Shown piece after piece: positions 1 through 7,559 of a stretch of 47,084 nt of DNA. This DNA is from Mesorhizobium alhagi CCNWXJ12-2 (GTDB lineage: Bacteria; Pseudomonadota; Alphaproteobacteria; Rhizobiales; Rhizobiaceae): assembly GCF_000236565.1 (NCBI RefSeq), contig NZ_AHAM01000181.1, positions 1 to 47,084 of the forward strand, written 5' to 3'. Every line of letters begins with the position of its first letter. Position 1 is the first letter of the stretch. The notes under the pieces are model-generated. The model searched no databases. It was not told where the DNA came from and saw only the letters and a list, made by a program, of their open reading frames with translations. The translations under genes were made by a program, and so were the position numbers.

Positions 1-633
1 GCGATGCTCGCCGACGAGACGATGCGTTCGGTAATCGTGTTCACCCGCACCAAGCACGGCGCCGACCGCGTGACCCGCGATCTCGAGCGCGACGGCTTCG
101 ATGCGGCGGTCATTCACGGCAACAAATCGCAGAACGCCCGCCAGAAGGCGCTCAACGGCTTCCGCGACGGCTCGGTGCGCATTCTGGTAGCGACCGACAT
201 TGCGGCGCGCGGCATCGACGTGCCGGGCATTAGCCACGTCGTGAACTACGAACTGCCGGACGAGGCCGAGAGCTATGTCCACCGCATCGGCCGCACCGGC
301 CGCAACGGCGCCGACGGCATCGCCGTCACGCTGTGCGATCCGGGTGAGAACGCCAAGCTCCGGCAGGTCGAAAGGATCATCCGGATGAAGCTCCCGGTGA
401 CGGCCGACCATCTCGGCCAGCCCGATCCGAAGGCCGAGCCGCGCAGCAACGACCGCGCGCCTCGGGAAGCAGCCAACGACCGCAACAGCAACAACCGGCC
501 GCGCGGCGAGCAGAAGCCGCGCAACGGTTTTGGCAAGAAGCCGTTCCAGGGCAAGCCCGGCGACGAGCGCAAGCCGTTCCGCGGCAAGCGCCGTTCCTTC
601 GGCTCCGGCAAGCCGGCGTCGCGCGCTGCGTAA
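1..633 (+). CDS. DEAD-box RNA helicase, C-terminal part (5' end outside window)
   Basis: This is the second RecA-like domain of an ATP-dependent RNA helicase that unwinds RNA duplexes in the cytoplasm (ribosome assembly or RNA decay). Visible helicase motifs are IV (VIVFTRTK), V (ATDIAARGIDV) and VI (HRIGRTGR). The reading frame is open from base 1, so motifs Q, I and II lie upstream of the window. After the helicase core comes a tail of about 70 residues rich in Arg, Lys, Asn and Gly, typical of RhlE/DeaD-type RNA-binding tails. A strong terminator follows 58 bases after the stop. The exact subfamily (RhlE-like is my guess) cannot be settled from the C-terminal half alone. Confidence 0.95.
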   Translation, partial: AMLADETMRSVIVFTRTKHGADRVTRDLERDGFDAAVIHGNKSQNARQKALNGFRDGSVRILVATDIAARGIDVPGISHVVNYELPDEAESYVHRIGRTGRNGADGIAVTLCDPGENAKLRQVERIIRMKLPVTADHLGQPDPKAEPRSNDRAPREAANDRNSNNRPRGEQKPRNGFGKKPFQGKPGDERKPFRGKRRSFGSGKPASRAA

Positions 634-643
634 AGGTCTGTCC

Positions 644-672
644 CGCAATTGGCCGGTTTTGGTCCAATTGCG
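644..672 (+). other. Inverted repeat between helicase gene and its terminator
   Basis: CGCAATTGG (644-652) pairs perfectly with CCAATTGCG (664-672) across an 11-base loop. No T-run follows. It may be a 3' RNA-stabilising hairpin that acts with the terminator just downstream, or a protein site. Confidence 0.5.
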
Positions 673-691
673 TGAACCCATGTGATGCGAT

Positions 692-731
692 AGGGCGGCC
701 GAGGCGATTGCTTCGGCCGCCCTTTGTATTT
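692..731 (+). terminator. Rho-independent terminator after the helicase gene
   Basis: AGGGCGGCCGA (692-702) pairs perfectly with TCGGCCGCCCT (713-723) across a 10-base loop and is followed by TTGTATTT. It closes the helicase transcript. It ends 12 bases before the MFS start I chose, which argues against the longer in-frame start at 672. Confidence 0.85.
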
Positions 732-743
732 GGATGGAACGTC

Positions 744-1940
744 ATGGCCGGCATCGCAGCGCTCGCAATCGCCTATGTGCTCTCGCAATTCTACCGCTCC
801 TTCATGGCGGTGCTGACGCCGGTTCTCACCGTCGAACTCGGCGCCACCAAGGCCGAGCTTTCGCTGGCCTCCGGCGCTTTCTTCATCAGTTTCGCGCTGT
901 CGCAATTCGCCATCGGCGTATCGCTCGACCGGATCGGTCCGCGCCGCACGGCGGCGGCCCTGCTTGCGTTTGGCGGAGGGGGCGGGGCGTTCCTGTTCGC
1001 AGCGGCGACCCAGCCTTGGATGATCACCGCCGCCATGACGCTGATCGGCATCGGCTGCGCCCCGGTGCTGATGGCGTCGCTGTTCATCTTCGCGCGTATC
1101 TATTCGACGGCACGCTTCGCGGTGCTGACCTCATGGCTGGTGGCGTTCGGCACCGCCGGCAACGTCATTGGCGCTTCGCCGCTCGCCAATGCGGCGGAGG
1201 CTTTCGGCTGGCGGCCTGTCATGGCCGCGCTCGGAGTGGTCACGCTGCTGACTGCTGCGGCGATGATGGTCTTGGTGCGAGATCCCGAAAAGCCGAAAGG
1301 CATGCACATCTCAGGCACGGGCTTCGCCGGCTACGGCGAATTGATGCGCATGCGCGTTTTGTGGCCGATAATTCCCCTGACCGCGATCAATTATGCCGCG
1401 ACCGCCGGCATACGCGGCCTCTGGGCCGGGCCTTATCTCGCGGACGTCTATGGCGCCGACACGCCGGTGATAGGCGAGGTCACCCTGTTCATGGCGCTGG
1501 CGATGGTCGCCGGCTCGTTTATTTACGGGCCGCTGGACACGATCTTCCGGACGCGGAAATGGGTGGCTGTCGGCGGCAATTTCATCAGCCTGCTGGCGAT
1601 CGTCTACCTTGCGGTAAATACCGTCACCGGCATCCCTTCGACCACGCTTGTTCTTGTCGTGATCGGCGTCTGCGGCATGGGCTACGGCCTGCTGATGGCT
1701 CACGCGCGCGCTTTCCTGCCGCCCCATCTAGTCGGTCGCGGCGTGACGTTGATGAACTTCTTCTCGATCGGCGGCGTCGGCCTGATGCAATTCGCGACGG
1801 GCGGAGTGGTCACCGCTTCGATCGTGCCTGCCGAGCCGGCAGCCGCCTATACCGCGCTGTTCACCTTCTACGCAGTGGTGCTCGGCCTCGCGCTCGCAAT
1901 CTATCTGCTGGCGCGCGACGCCAAGCCGGAAAAGCACTGA
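744..1940 (+). CDS. MFS transporter
   Basis: A 398-residue inner-membrane permease of the major facilitator superfamily. The sequence is almost wholly hydrophobic helices (about 12) with the typical loop motif after helix 2 (SLDRIGPRRTAAALL), close to the G-x-x-x-D-R-x-G-R-R signature, and a longer central loop near residues 185-210 (RDPEKPKGMHISG). The substrate cannot be read from sequence. I chose ATG 744 because the in-frame ATG at 672 would put the start upstream of the terminator stem; the ribosome site (GGA at 732-734) is weak. The gene stands alone, convergent with the hydrolase gene 13 bases downstream. Confidence 0.88.
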   Translation: MAGIAALAIAYVLSQFYRSFMAVLTPVLTVELGATKAELSLASGAFFISFALSQFAIGVSLDRIGPRRTAAALLAFGGGGGAFLFAAATQPWMITAAMTLIGIGCAPVLMASLFIFARIYSTARFAVLTSWLVAFGTAGNVIGASPLANAAEAFGWRPVMAALGVVTLLTAAAMMVLVRDPEKPKGMHISGTGFAGYGELMRMRVLWPIIPLTAINYAATAGIRGLWAGPYLADVYGADTPVIGEVTLFMALAMVAGSFIYGPLDTIFRTRKWVAVGGNFISLLAIVYLAVNTVTGIPSTTLVLVVIGVCGMGYGLLMAHARAFLPPHLVGRGVTLMNFFSIGGVGLMQFATGGVVTASIVPAEPAAAYTALFTFYAVVLGLALAIYLLARDAKPEKH

Positions 1941-1953
1941 CAAATTTTCGCGA

Positions 1954-2931
1954 TCAGACGCCCGAAACGGCCCTTATCCAGACGACGATCCGGTCTGCGA
2001 GAAAACGTGTCGTCGCCGGCGACAGCGCGTCACCCGCGATTACGTGATGGTCGATATCGCCGCTGTCGTCGACCGGAACGATTTCGTGCTGGGCGCCCCA
2101 TCGCGCGGCGATTTCGCGGGTGAGATCCTGCCTCACGATCCGATCCGAATCGGAAAATATGAACAGAGCCGGGATTTTTGCCTCTTCGACCGGCGCTTGA
2201 CGAGCCAGCTTTGTGAGAGCCGCCATCGGCAGGATCGCGCTTGTCGGGTATTTTGTTGTCCAGAGTTTTCCGTGCATTTCATTGCGCGCTTGAAAACTCC
2301 GTTCCTTGCCGATCAGCAGTTCCGCGATCTGCTTGCCCCACGGCATGGTCAGCAGTTCCGCCCCCGACCCGCGCACGCCGAAATTCGGCGAGATCAGCGC
2401 CATGGCGGCGACGCCCTCCGAGGCGCCCGCTTCGGTCGCCGCATGGACCGCCAGTGCTGCTCCGGTCGAGGTGGCGATGACGACGACCTTCTCACCGATC
2501 TCCCGTCCGATCGCCAGCGCTTCGGCATAGTCGTTGAGCCAGTCGTGGACGGTCGCGGTTCCCATCGCCGCGCCGCCCTGGCCATGGCCTTTCAGGCGAG
2601 TGTAGAAAAGGTTGGCGCCGAGTTCTTCCGCCACCTGGTCGGGGAGGGGGCGGACCTCGCCCTTCGATGCCGAAAAGCCGTGAATATAGACGATGGAGAC
2701 GGGCGTTTTCGCGTGGAGCATCGGGTCGGCCCAGACGATCTCCTTCTCCAGTCCATCGCGTATGCCGGGGACTAGGCTTTCGGAACGGTCGAGGTAGGCG
2801 GCCGGGTCATCGCCGATCAACGAAGCATCGAACGTGACGCGTGTGTCGACGGGAACGCGCGGCCCGACGGCGTAGAGCACTGCGAGCGAAACGGCCAATA
2901 CGACAAGAGCGGTCAAGATCCGGCGCCTCAC
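1954..2931 (-). CDS. Membrane-anchored alpha/beta hydrolase (Ser hydrolase)
   Basis: A 325-residue serine hydrolase of the alpha/beta fold, probably a carboxylesterase or lipase, held at the inner membrane by one N-terminal segment (residues 4-22). The fold shows YIHGFSASKGEV (oxyanion region, 82-93), the nucleophile elbow ATSTGAA with Ser155, an acid in FSDSDR (Asp263 likely) and DIDHH (His295/296). The elbow is A-x-S-x-G rather than G-x-S-x-G. I chose GTG 2931 because GGAG lies six bases upstream; the open frame extends further but that part reads like noncoding sequence. It is divergent from the ArsR cluster with about 200 bases between, including a perfect 9-bp hairpin (2990-3017). Substrate unknown. 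Confidence 0.85.
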   Translation of the reverse strand: MRRRILTALVVLAVSLAVLYAVGPRVPVDTRVTFDASLIGDDPAAYLDRSESLVPGIRDGLEKEIVWADPMLHAKTPVSIVYIHGFSASKGEVRPLPDQVAEELGANLFYTRLKGHGQGGAAMGTATVHDWLNDYAEALAIGREIGEKVVVIATSTGAALAVHAATEAGASEGVAAMALISPNFGVRGSGAELLTMPWGKQIAELLIGKERSFQARNEMHGKLWTTKYPTSAILPMAALTKLARQAPVEEAKIPALFIFSDSDRIVRQDLTREIAARWGAQHEIVPVDDSGDIDHHVIAGDALSPATTRFLADRIVVWIRAVSGV

Positions 2932-3074
2932 GTAATTCTCCAGCGGTGACGATATCGGCACTGCGGAATTCTTGCAGCACCAGTTCAATATGCCGAAGGA
3001 CCTACAGGCTTCGGCATTTCCCGCCAAGCGTGCTGCGGATTTTTCTCCCGTTCTACGTGTGGCCAGTTCCAGGC

Positions 3075-3103
3075 TTGACGTGCAGTTCAAGGCGATGTAT
3101 TTA
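3075..3103 (+). promoter_or_regulatory. Promoter of the arsR-SRPBCC-doxX cluster
   Basis: A -35 box TTGACG (3075-3080) and a -10 box TATTTA (3098-3103) stand 17 bases apart, placing the start of transcription near 3110. This is the clearest sigma-70-type promoter in the window. It lies upstream of ATG 3140 and rules out the in-frame ATG at 3095, which would sit upstream of the transcript. Confidence 0.7.
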
Positions 3104-3132
3104 ACCGAAAGGATAATTAACCACTCGGTATA
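3101..3132 (+). promoter_or_regulatory. Tandem 16-bp operator, probable ArsR autoregulation site
   Basis: Two abutting 16-mers of the same layout, TTAACCGAAAGGATAA (3101-3116) and TTAACCACTCGGTATA (3117-3132), each an imperfect palindrome of the form TTAACC-N4-GGTTAA. They overlap the -10 box and the predicted transcription start, the ideal place for a dimeric repressor such as the ArsR protein encoded next. Confidence 0.6.
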
Positions 3133-3139
3133 TGGCACC

Positions 3140-3490
3140 ATGCCTCCCGATCAGCTTGACACCACCTTTGCCGCTTTGGCCGACCCGACGAGGCGGGCGA
3201 TCCTTGCGCGGCTCGCTTCAGGTGAGGCCTCCGTCAACGAACTCGCCCAGCCTTTCGCCATGAGCCTGCCGGCGGTTTCCAAGCATCTCAAGGTCTTGGA
3301 GCGCGCCGGTCTGATCTCGCGCGGCCGCGAAGCGCAGTGGCGGCCCTGCCGGCTCGAGGCCGGTCCGCTCAAGGAAGTTTCCGATTGGGTCGAGAATTAC
3401 CGCCGCTTTTGGGACGACAGCTTCGATCGTCTCGGCGACTATCTGCATGAACTGCAAACCAGGGAGAAACCTGATGGCCCAAGCAACTGA
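3140..3490 (+). CDS. ArsR-family transcriptional regulator
   Basis: A 116-residue winged-helix repressor. The N-terminal part reads TFAALADPTRRAILARLASGE, then the recognition helix region MSLPAVSKHLKVLERAGLISRGREAQWR, the classic ArsR/SmtB HTH. No CxC metal-binding motif is present, so it belongs to the metal-independent group usually paired with SRPBCC (AHSA1) genes. The start at ATG 3140 is set by the promoter and operator upstream. It overlaps the SRPBCC gene by 17 bases, so the two are translated together. It probably represses its own five-gene cluster; the inducing ligand is unknown. Confidence 0.93.
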   Translation: MPPDQLDTTFAALADPTRRAILARLASGEASVNELAQPFAMSLPAVSKHLKVLERAGLISRGREAQWRPCRLEAGPLKEVSDWVENYRRFWDDSFDRLGDYLHELQTREKPDGPSN

Positions 3491-3935
3491 AAAGGCCGGG
3501 CAAGCCGAATTCGAGCTTGCCATCACCCGCATCTTTGATGCTCCACGCAGCCTGGTATTCAGGGTCTGGAGCGCGCCGGAGCACCTGATGCGCTGGTGGG
3601 GTCCGAAGGATTTTACCTGCACCTTGGCAAAGACCGATTTCCGGGAAGGCGGCGCATGGCGCACCTCCATCCGTTCGCCCGAGGGAACCGATCACGGTGC
3701 GCGGGGCATCTATCGCGAAATCGTCGAGCCGGAACGCCTTGTCTTCACCTTCGCCTGGGACGACGGCGACGAGACGCTGGTCACGGTCACGTTCGAGGAC
3801 CACGACGGCCGGACCAAGCTGACTTTCCGTCAGGCGCCGTTCGACACGATCGAAAGCCGCGATTCGCATCAGGAAGGCTGGAGCGAATGCCTCGACCGGC
3901 TGGAGGCGTACCTAGCATCCGCGCCCGCCACATGA
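3474..3935 (+). CDS. SRPBCC (AHSA1-like) domain protein
   Basis: A 153-residue START-like fold protein with a deep ligand pocket. Typical features are the opening FELAITRIFDAPRSLVFRVWSAPEHLMRWWGP stretch, the middle GTDHGARGIYREIVEPERLVFTFAW, and the C-terminal helix GWSECLDRLEAYL. Such proteins bind small hydrophobic molecules or act as hydrolases or cyclases; the ligand here is unknown. The start is preceded by AGGGAG eight bases upstream and lies inside the end of the arsR gene. Its constant pairing with ArsR regulators suggests that it binds or processes the molecule that the regulator senses. Confidence 0.92.
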   Translation: MAQATEKAGQAEFELAITRIFDAPRSLVFRVWSAPEHLMRWWGPKDFTCTLAKTDFREGGAWRTSIRSPEGTDHGARGIYREIVEPERLVFTFAWDDGDETLVTVTFEDHDGRTKLTFRQAPFDTIESRDSHQEGWSECLDRLEAYLASAPAT

Positions 3936-3958
3936 CCCAACCCGTGGGAGCAACCGTA

Positions 3959-4885
3959 ATGTCGCAACCGCTTCGTTCAACTCCTGTCCCGGAACTGCCG
4001 CGCCGGATCTCTGTTTACTATTCGCGCTCGGAAGGCATCTCGGACGCCGGCAGGCATGCCGGGCTGCTCCAAAACCTGCCGAGCGATGTCGCTGCGGTCA
4101 CCGAAATCGTCCAGGGATTGGCAATCCATCAATACGCCGCCTCCTACTATGGGGTGACCGTGCCCGAGGCTCGGAAGCGCGAATCCCACCTTCGCCCGGT
4201 CGAGGCGATCCTGGATGAAATCCTCGCTCTGGACGGCCGGCCGCTCGCCGAGGCACGGCCGCCTCAAAAGCGCATCGTCGGCGTTTGCCATCACTTCGCG
4301 CTGCTGCTCGTCGCCATGCTGCGCGCTCACGGAATTCCCGCGCGCTACCGTTCCGGCTTCGGCTCCTATTTCAATGCGCCTTATTTTGAGGACCACGTGG
4401 TTTGCGAATACTGGAGTGCCAAAAAGAGGCGCTGGGCATTGGCCGACCCGCAATTCGACGAGAAATGGCGTGCAGGCGCGAAGATCGATCACGACGTGCT
4501 TGACGTGCCGCGCGACCGCTACCTGATCGCCGCCGACGCCTGGTCGCAATGCCGATCCGGCAAGGCCGATCCGTCGAAATTCGGCATCTTCGCCGGCGAG
4601 CAGCGCGGCTTCTGGTTCATCGCCGGAGATCTAGTGCGTGACATTGCCGGGCTGAACAAGGCCGAGATGCTGCCCTGGGATTGCTGGGGCGCGATGCCTC
4701 AACCAAATGAGCAACTGTCCAAAGATCAGTTCGCCTTCTTCGACCGGATCGCCGAACTGACGCGGGATCCGGATGCGGCGTTCGATGATCTGCTTCGCGC
4801 CTACGAAGGTGACGAGCGCCTACGCGTGCCGAAAACCGTGTTCAACGCCGTGCTGCAACGACCGGAAGCCGTGGAAGCTGCATGA
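3959..4885 (+). CDS. Transglutaminase-like (papain-fold) protein
   Basis: A 308-residue protein with a transglutaminase-like core. The catalytic Cys is in GVCHHFALLLVAMLRAHGIP (Cys110), followed by His146 (EDHVVCEYW) and Asp163 (WALADPQFD), the Cys-His-Asp triad of bacterial transglutaminase-like peptidases. It has no signal peptide or membrane segment, so it is likely cytoplasmic. ATG 3959 has GGGAG ten bases upstream; ATG 3932, which overlaps the SRPBCC stop as ATGA, is the alternative. It lies 23 bases after the SRPBCC gene in the ArsR cluster, an unusual partner there. It could hydrolyse amide bonds; the substrate is not known. Confidence 0.85.
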   Translation: MSQPLRSTPVPELPRRISVYYSRSEGISDAGRHAGLLQNLPSDVAAVTEIVQGLAIHQYAASYYGVTVPEARKRESHLRPVEAILDEILALDGRPLAEARPPQKRIVGVCHHFALLLVAMLRAHGIPARYRSGFGSYFNAPYFEDHVVCEYWSAKKRRWALADPQFDEKWRAGAKIDHDVLDVPRDRYLIAADAWSQCRSGKADPSKFGIFAGEQRGFWFIAGDLVRDIAGLNKAEMLPWDCWGAMPQPNEQLSKDQFAFFDRIAELTRDPDAAFDDLLRAYEGDERLRVPKTVFNAVLQRPEAVEAA

Positions 4886-4913
4886 ATGAGACGACAGGCA
4901 AGGACAAAGCGAG

Positions 4914-5363
4914 ATGAAGAAGACTTATCACGGCAGTTGCCACTGTGGCGCTGTCCGTTTCGAATGCGAACTCGACCTGGCGCCGGCCGGCCGCCGTTCC
5001 GAACCCGAATTGCCTGGCGTGTGGTGGACATCGACCTTCCGCTGCAACTGCTCTTCCTGCATGAAGACCCGGCTGTGGAAGGGTTTTGTCCGGGCGGGCG
5101 ACTTCCGCCTGATCGAGGGGCAGGATGCGCTTGCCGACTACCGGTATGCCAGCAAGGAAATCCACCACTTCTTCTGCCGGCACTGCGGGGTTCATCCGTT
5201 CGGCAACGCCAGCTTCGAGCAGATGGGCGGCGAGTTCTACGCGGTGAACATCTATTGCCTCGACGACGCTAGCGACACCGAGCTTGCCGAAGCGCCGATC
5301 ATTTATGAGAATGGCCGCGACGACGACTGGGAGCATCCGCCCGCCGAAACGCGATATTTCTAG
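4914..5363 (+). CDS. GFA-family (CENP-V/GFA) zinc-binding protein
   Basis: A 149-residue protein of the glutathione-dependent formaldehyde-activating (Gfa) fold. The zinc-binding cysteines are all present: CHCG (Cys9, Cys11), CNCSSC in the middle and FCRHCG further on. Gfa was described as adding formaldehyde to glutathione, but many family members have no proven reaction. The start is preceded by GCGAG. It lies 28 bases after the transglutaminase-like gene and 29 bases before the DoxX gene, so it is part of the same transcript. The context suggests detoxification of a reactive small molecule. Confidence 0.92.
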   Translation: MKKTYHGSCHCGAVRFECELDLAPAGRRSEPELPGVWWTSTFRCNCSSCMKTRLWKGFVRAGDFRLIEGQDALADYRYASKEIHHFFCRHCGVHPFGNASFEQMGGEFYAVNIYCLDDASDTELAEAPIIYENGRDDDWEHPPAETRYF

Positions 5364-5392
5364 GCCGGCCGGCTCCAGAACGCGGAGGCGTA

Positions 5393-5803
5393 ATGAACGA
5401 CGAAGCGCTTGCCAGAAGCTTGCCCCGCGCGCTGCTGGTTCTCCGGATCACGCTCGGCCTCTTCCTGCTGCAATGGGGCATCGAAAAGTTCGTCGTGCCG
5501 GAAAACACGGTCGGCATCTGGGGCTTCTTCTACGGCATTAGCGTGCCGCAGATGTCGGCCTATGTCTTCGGCGTCATCGAGATCGCCATCGCGATCTGCC
5601 TGTTCTTCGGCCTCTTCCGCACCGTCGCCTATGGCGCGGCGATGGTGCTGCATGCGGTCAGCGTCGCCGTTTCCTGGCCGTTCCTGATCAATCCATGGGC
5701 GGATCCTGCCGGCCATTTGTTCATCGCCGGAGTGCCGGTGCTGGGCGGCTTCGTCGCGCTGTTCCTCTTGCGCCATTGGGATCGCGGCCTGTTCGACCGC
5801 TGA
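5393..5803 (+). CDS. DoxX-family membrane protein
   Basis: A 136-residue inner-membrane protein with four predicted helices, opening with RALLVLRITLGLFLLQWGIEKFV, the conserved first helix of the DoxX/SURF4 group. DoxX proteins are small quinone-linked or redox-related membrane proteins; in several bacteria they cluster with detoxification enzymes. GGAGG lies five bases before the ATG. It ends the ArsR cluster. No clear terminator was seen before the next gene, 130 bases on. Confidence 0.88.
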   Translation: MNDEALARSLPRALLVLRITLGLFLLQWGIEKFVVPENTVGIWGFFYGISVPQMSAYVFGVIEIAIAICLFFGLFRTVAYGAAMVLHAVSVAVSWPFLINPWADPAGHLFIAGVPVLGGFVALFLLRHWDRGLFDR

Positions 5804-5933
5804 GCGCCGCCCGCAGTACCAAGCGTTCGTTCGGGGATTTTCATCGCGCGCCCTGCGCCGGTTCGGCTATAAGCCTTGCACGGCGCATCCGGATTCGGGC
5901 GTGAGCGCCCGGAAAACTGTTGAAGGACGTTGC

Positions 5934-7559
5934 GTGACGCACGAGGTGACGAACCAGCCCCCGCCGCTGACGGGAAGCAACGCTTGGCGTGGCGATCCGC
6001 TGCTGGTGCAACTGGCCGAGGATTTTTCCGAACCGGTGCGCAAGGAACTCGACCAGATCGGCCGCTTCGTTCTCACACACGAAGCGCAGGAATTGGCCCG
6101 GCTCGCCAACACCGAGACGCCCAAGCTCCGAACGCACGACCGGCAGGGCAGGCGCGCCGACATCGTTGAAGCCCATCCGGCCTATCATGCGCTGCTCCGC
6201 CGTTCCGTGGCCAACGGGCTGCATTCCTCGATCTGGGAGAACGGAAGCGCCGAGACCGGCAAGCGCCACCAGGTGCGCGCGGCGCGCTTCTATCTGACGG
6301 CCGAGCTGGAGACAGGCCATCTCTGCCCGATCACCATGACCAGCGCCTCGCTGGCCGCGCTGATGGCCAGCCCGAAACTGTTTCGCGAGTGGGCGCCGCG
6401 CGTCACCACCCGAAAATACGACCAGAGCCAGAAACCGCCGGTCGAAAAGACCGGGCTGACGCTCGGCATGGGCATGACCGAGAAACAGGGCGGCACAGAT
6501 GTGCGCGCCAACACCACGCGCGCCGAACGCGCCGGCAGCGGCTTCTATCGCCTGACCGGGCATAAATGGTTCATGTCGGCGCCGATGTCGGACGCGTTTC
6601 TGGTGCTGGCGCAGGTCGGTGAGGGGCTTTCCTGCTTCCTGGTGCCGCGCCTGCTGGGCGACGGTTCCGGTAACGGCTTCCGTTTCCAGCGCCTGAAGGA
6701 CAAGCTCGGCAACCGTTCGAATGCCTCATCGGAAGTGGAGTTTGTCAACGCCATCGGCGAAATGGTCGGCGAACCCGGGGCAGGGGTGAAGACGATCATG
6801 GACATGGTCACCCTGACCCGGCTCGATTGCGCCGTAGCCTCGTCGGCGATCATGCGCGCCGGCCTTGCCGAAGCGGTACACCACACGCGCCACCGCCAGG
6901 TTTTCGGCGCGGTCCTGATCGATCAGCCGCTGATGCAGCGCGTTTTGGCCGACATGGCGCTCGACGTCGCCGGCGCGACCGCGTTGTCGCTGCGCCTCGC
7001 CCGCTCTTTCGACGAAGCTGCCAACGATCGCGGCGAGGCGGCTTTCGCCCGCGCCATGACGCCCGTGGTCAAATACTGGGTGTGCAAGACCGCGCCGGCG
7101 CTGCTCTACGAGGCAATGGAGTGCCTCGGCGGCAATGGCTATGTCGAGGAAGCTCCGCTCGCCCGCTATTATCGCGAAGCCCCGGTCAACGCCATCTGGG
7201 AAGGCTCGGGCAATGTCATGGCGCTCGACGTGCTGCGCGTACTCGGCCGCGCGCCGGGTCTTTTCGACGATGTGCTTTCAGGCATAGAGCGTGACCTTGG
7301 AGCGAGCGGGCACGGTACGATCGGCGTGCTGCGCGCAGCCATGCAGGTCGCATCCTCCGATGAAGGCTCAGCCCGCATCCTGACGGAGCAGCTGGCGCTG
7401 TCGGCCGCTGCGGCCGAACTCAGGCGGCTGGGGGCAGGGCGCATCGCCGACGCCTTCATCGAAACGCGGCTGGCCGGCCAGTGGCGCGGCACGTACGGCA
7501 TGATCGATGCGCGTCACGATGCGCGCATGATCATCGATACGCTCTATCCCGCCAACTGA
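5934..7559 (+). CDS. aidB: AidB-type acyl-CoA dehydrogenase (adaptive response to alkylation)
   Basis: A 541-residue flavoprotein that matches E. coli AidB closely along its length, as I remember that sequence, including CPITMT, IGMGMTEKQGG-like GMGMTEKQGGTDV, KDKLGNRSNAS, ECLGGNGYVEE and NAIWEGSGN. AidB carries FAD, binds DNA and protects it from alkylating agents; its dehydrogenase activity is weak. GTG 5934 is chosen because GAAGGA stands seven bases upstream; GTG 5901 in the same frame lacks a site. The likely -10 box TATAAG lies at 5868-5873. Unlike the E. coli Ada regulon, no ada or alkB gene is beside it. Its 3' end overlaps the convergent permease gene by 16 bases. Confidence 0.93.
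   Translation: MTHEVTNQPPPLTGSNAWRGDPLLVQLAEDFSEPVRKELDQIGRFVLTHEAQELARLANTETPKLRTHDRQGRRADIVEAHPAYHALLRRSVANGLHSSIWENGSAETGKRHQVRAARFYLTAELETGHLCPITMTSASLAALMASPKLFREWAPRVTTRKYDQSQKPPVEKTGLTLGMGMTEKQGGTDVRANTTRAERAGSGFYRLTGHKWFMSAPMSDAFLVLAQVGEGLSCFLVPRLLGDGSGNGFRFQRLKDKLGNRSNASSEVEFVNAIGEMVGEPGAGVKTIMDMVTLTRLDCAVASSAIMRAGLAEAVHHTRHRQVFGAVLIDQPLMQRVLADMALDVAGATALSLRLARSFDEAANDRGEAAFARAMTPVVKYWVCKTAPALLYEAMECLGGNGYVEEAPLARYYREAPVNAIWEGSGNVMALDVLRVLGRAPGLFDDVLSGIERDLGASGHGTIGVLRAAMQVASSDEGSARILTEQLALSAAAAELRRLGAGRIADAFIETRLAGQWRGTYGMIDARHDARMIIDTLYPAN

Noticed and set aside
2990-3017. Perfect 9-bp hairpin between hydrolase and arsR genes as a terminator
   Set aside because: It lies between divergent genes where no transcript should end, and only a short TTT tract follows; left as a structure of unknown meaning.
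3095-3139. Earlier ATG (3095) for arsR
   Set aside because: It lies upstream of the predicted transcription start and within the promoter.
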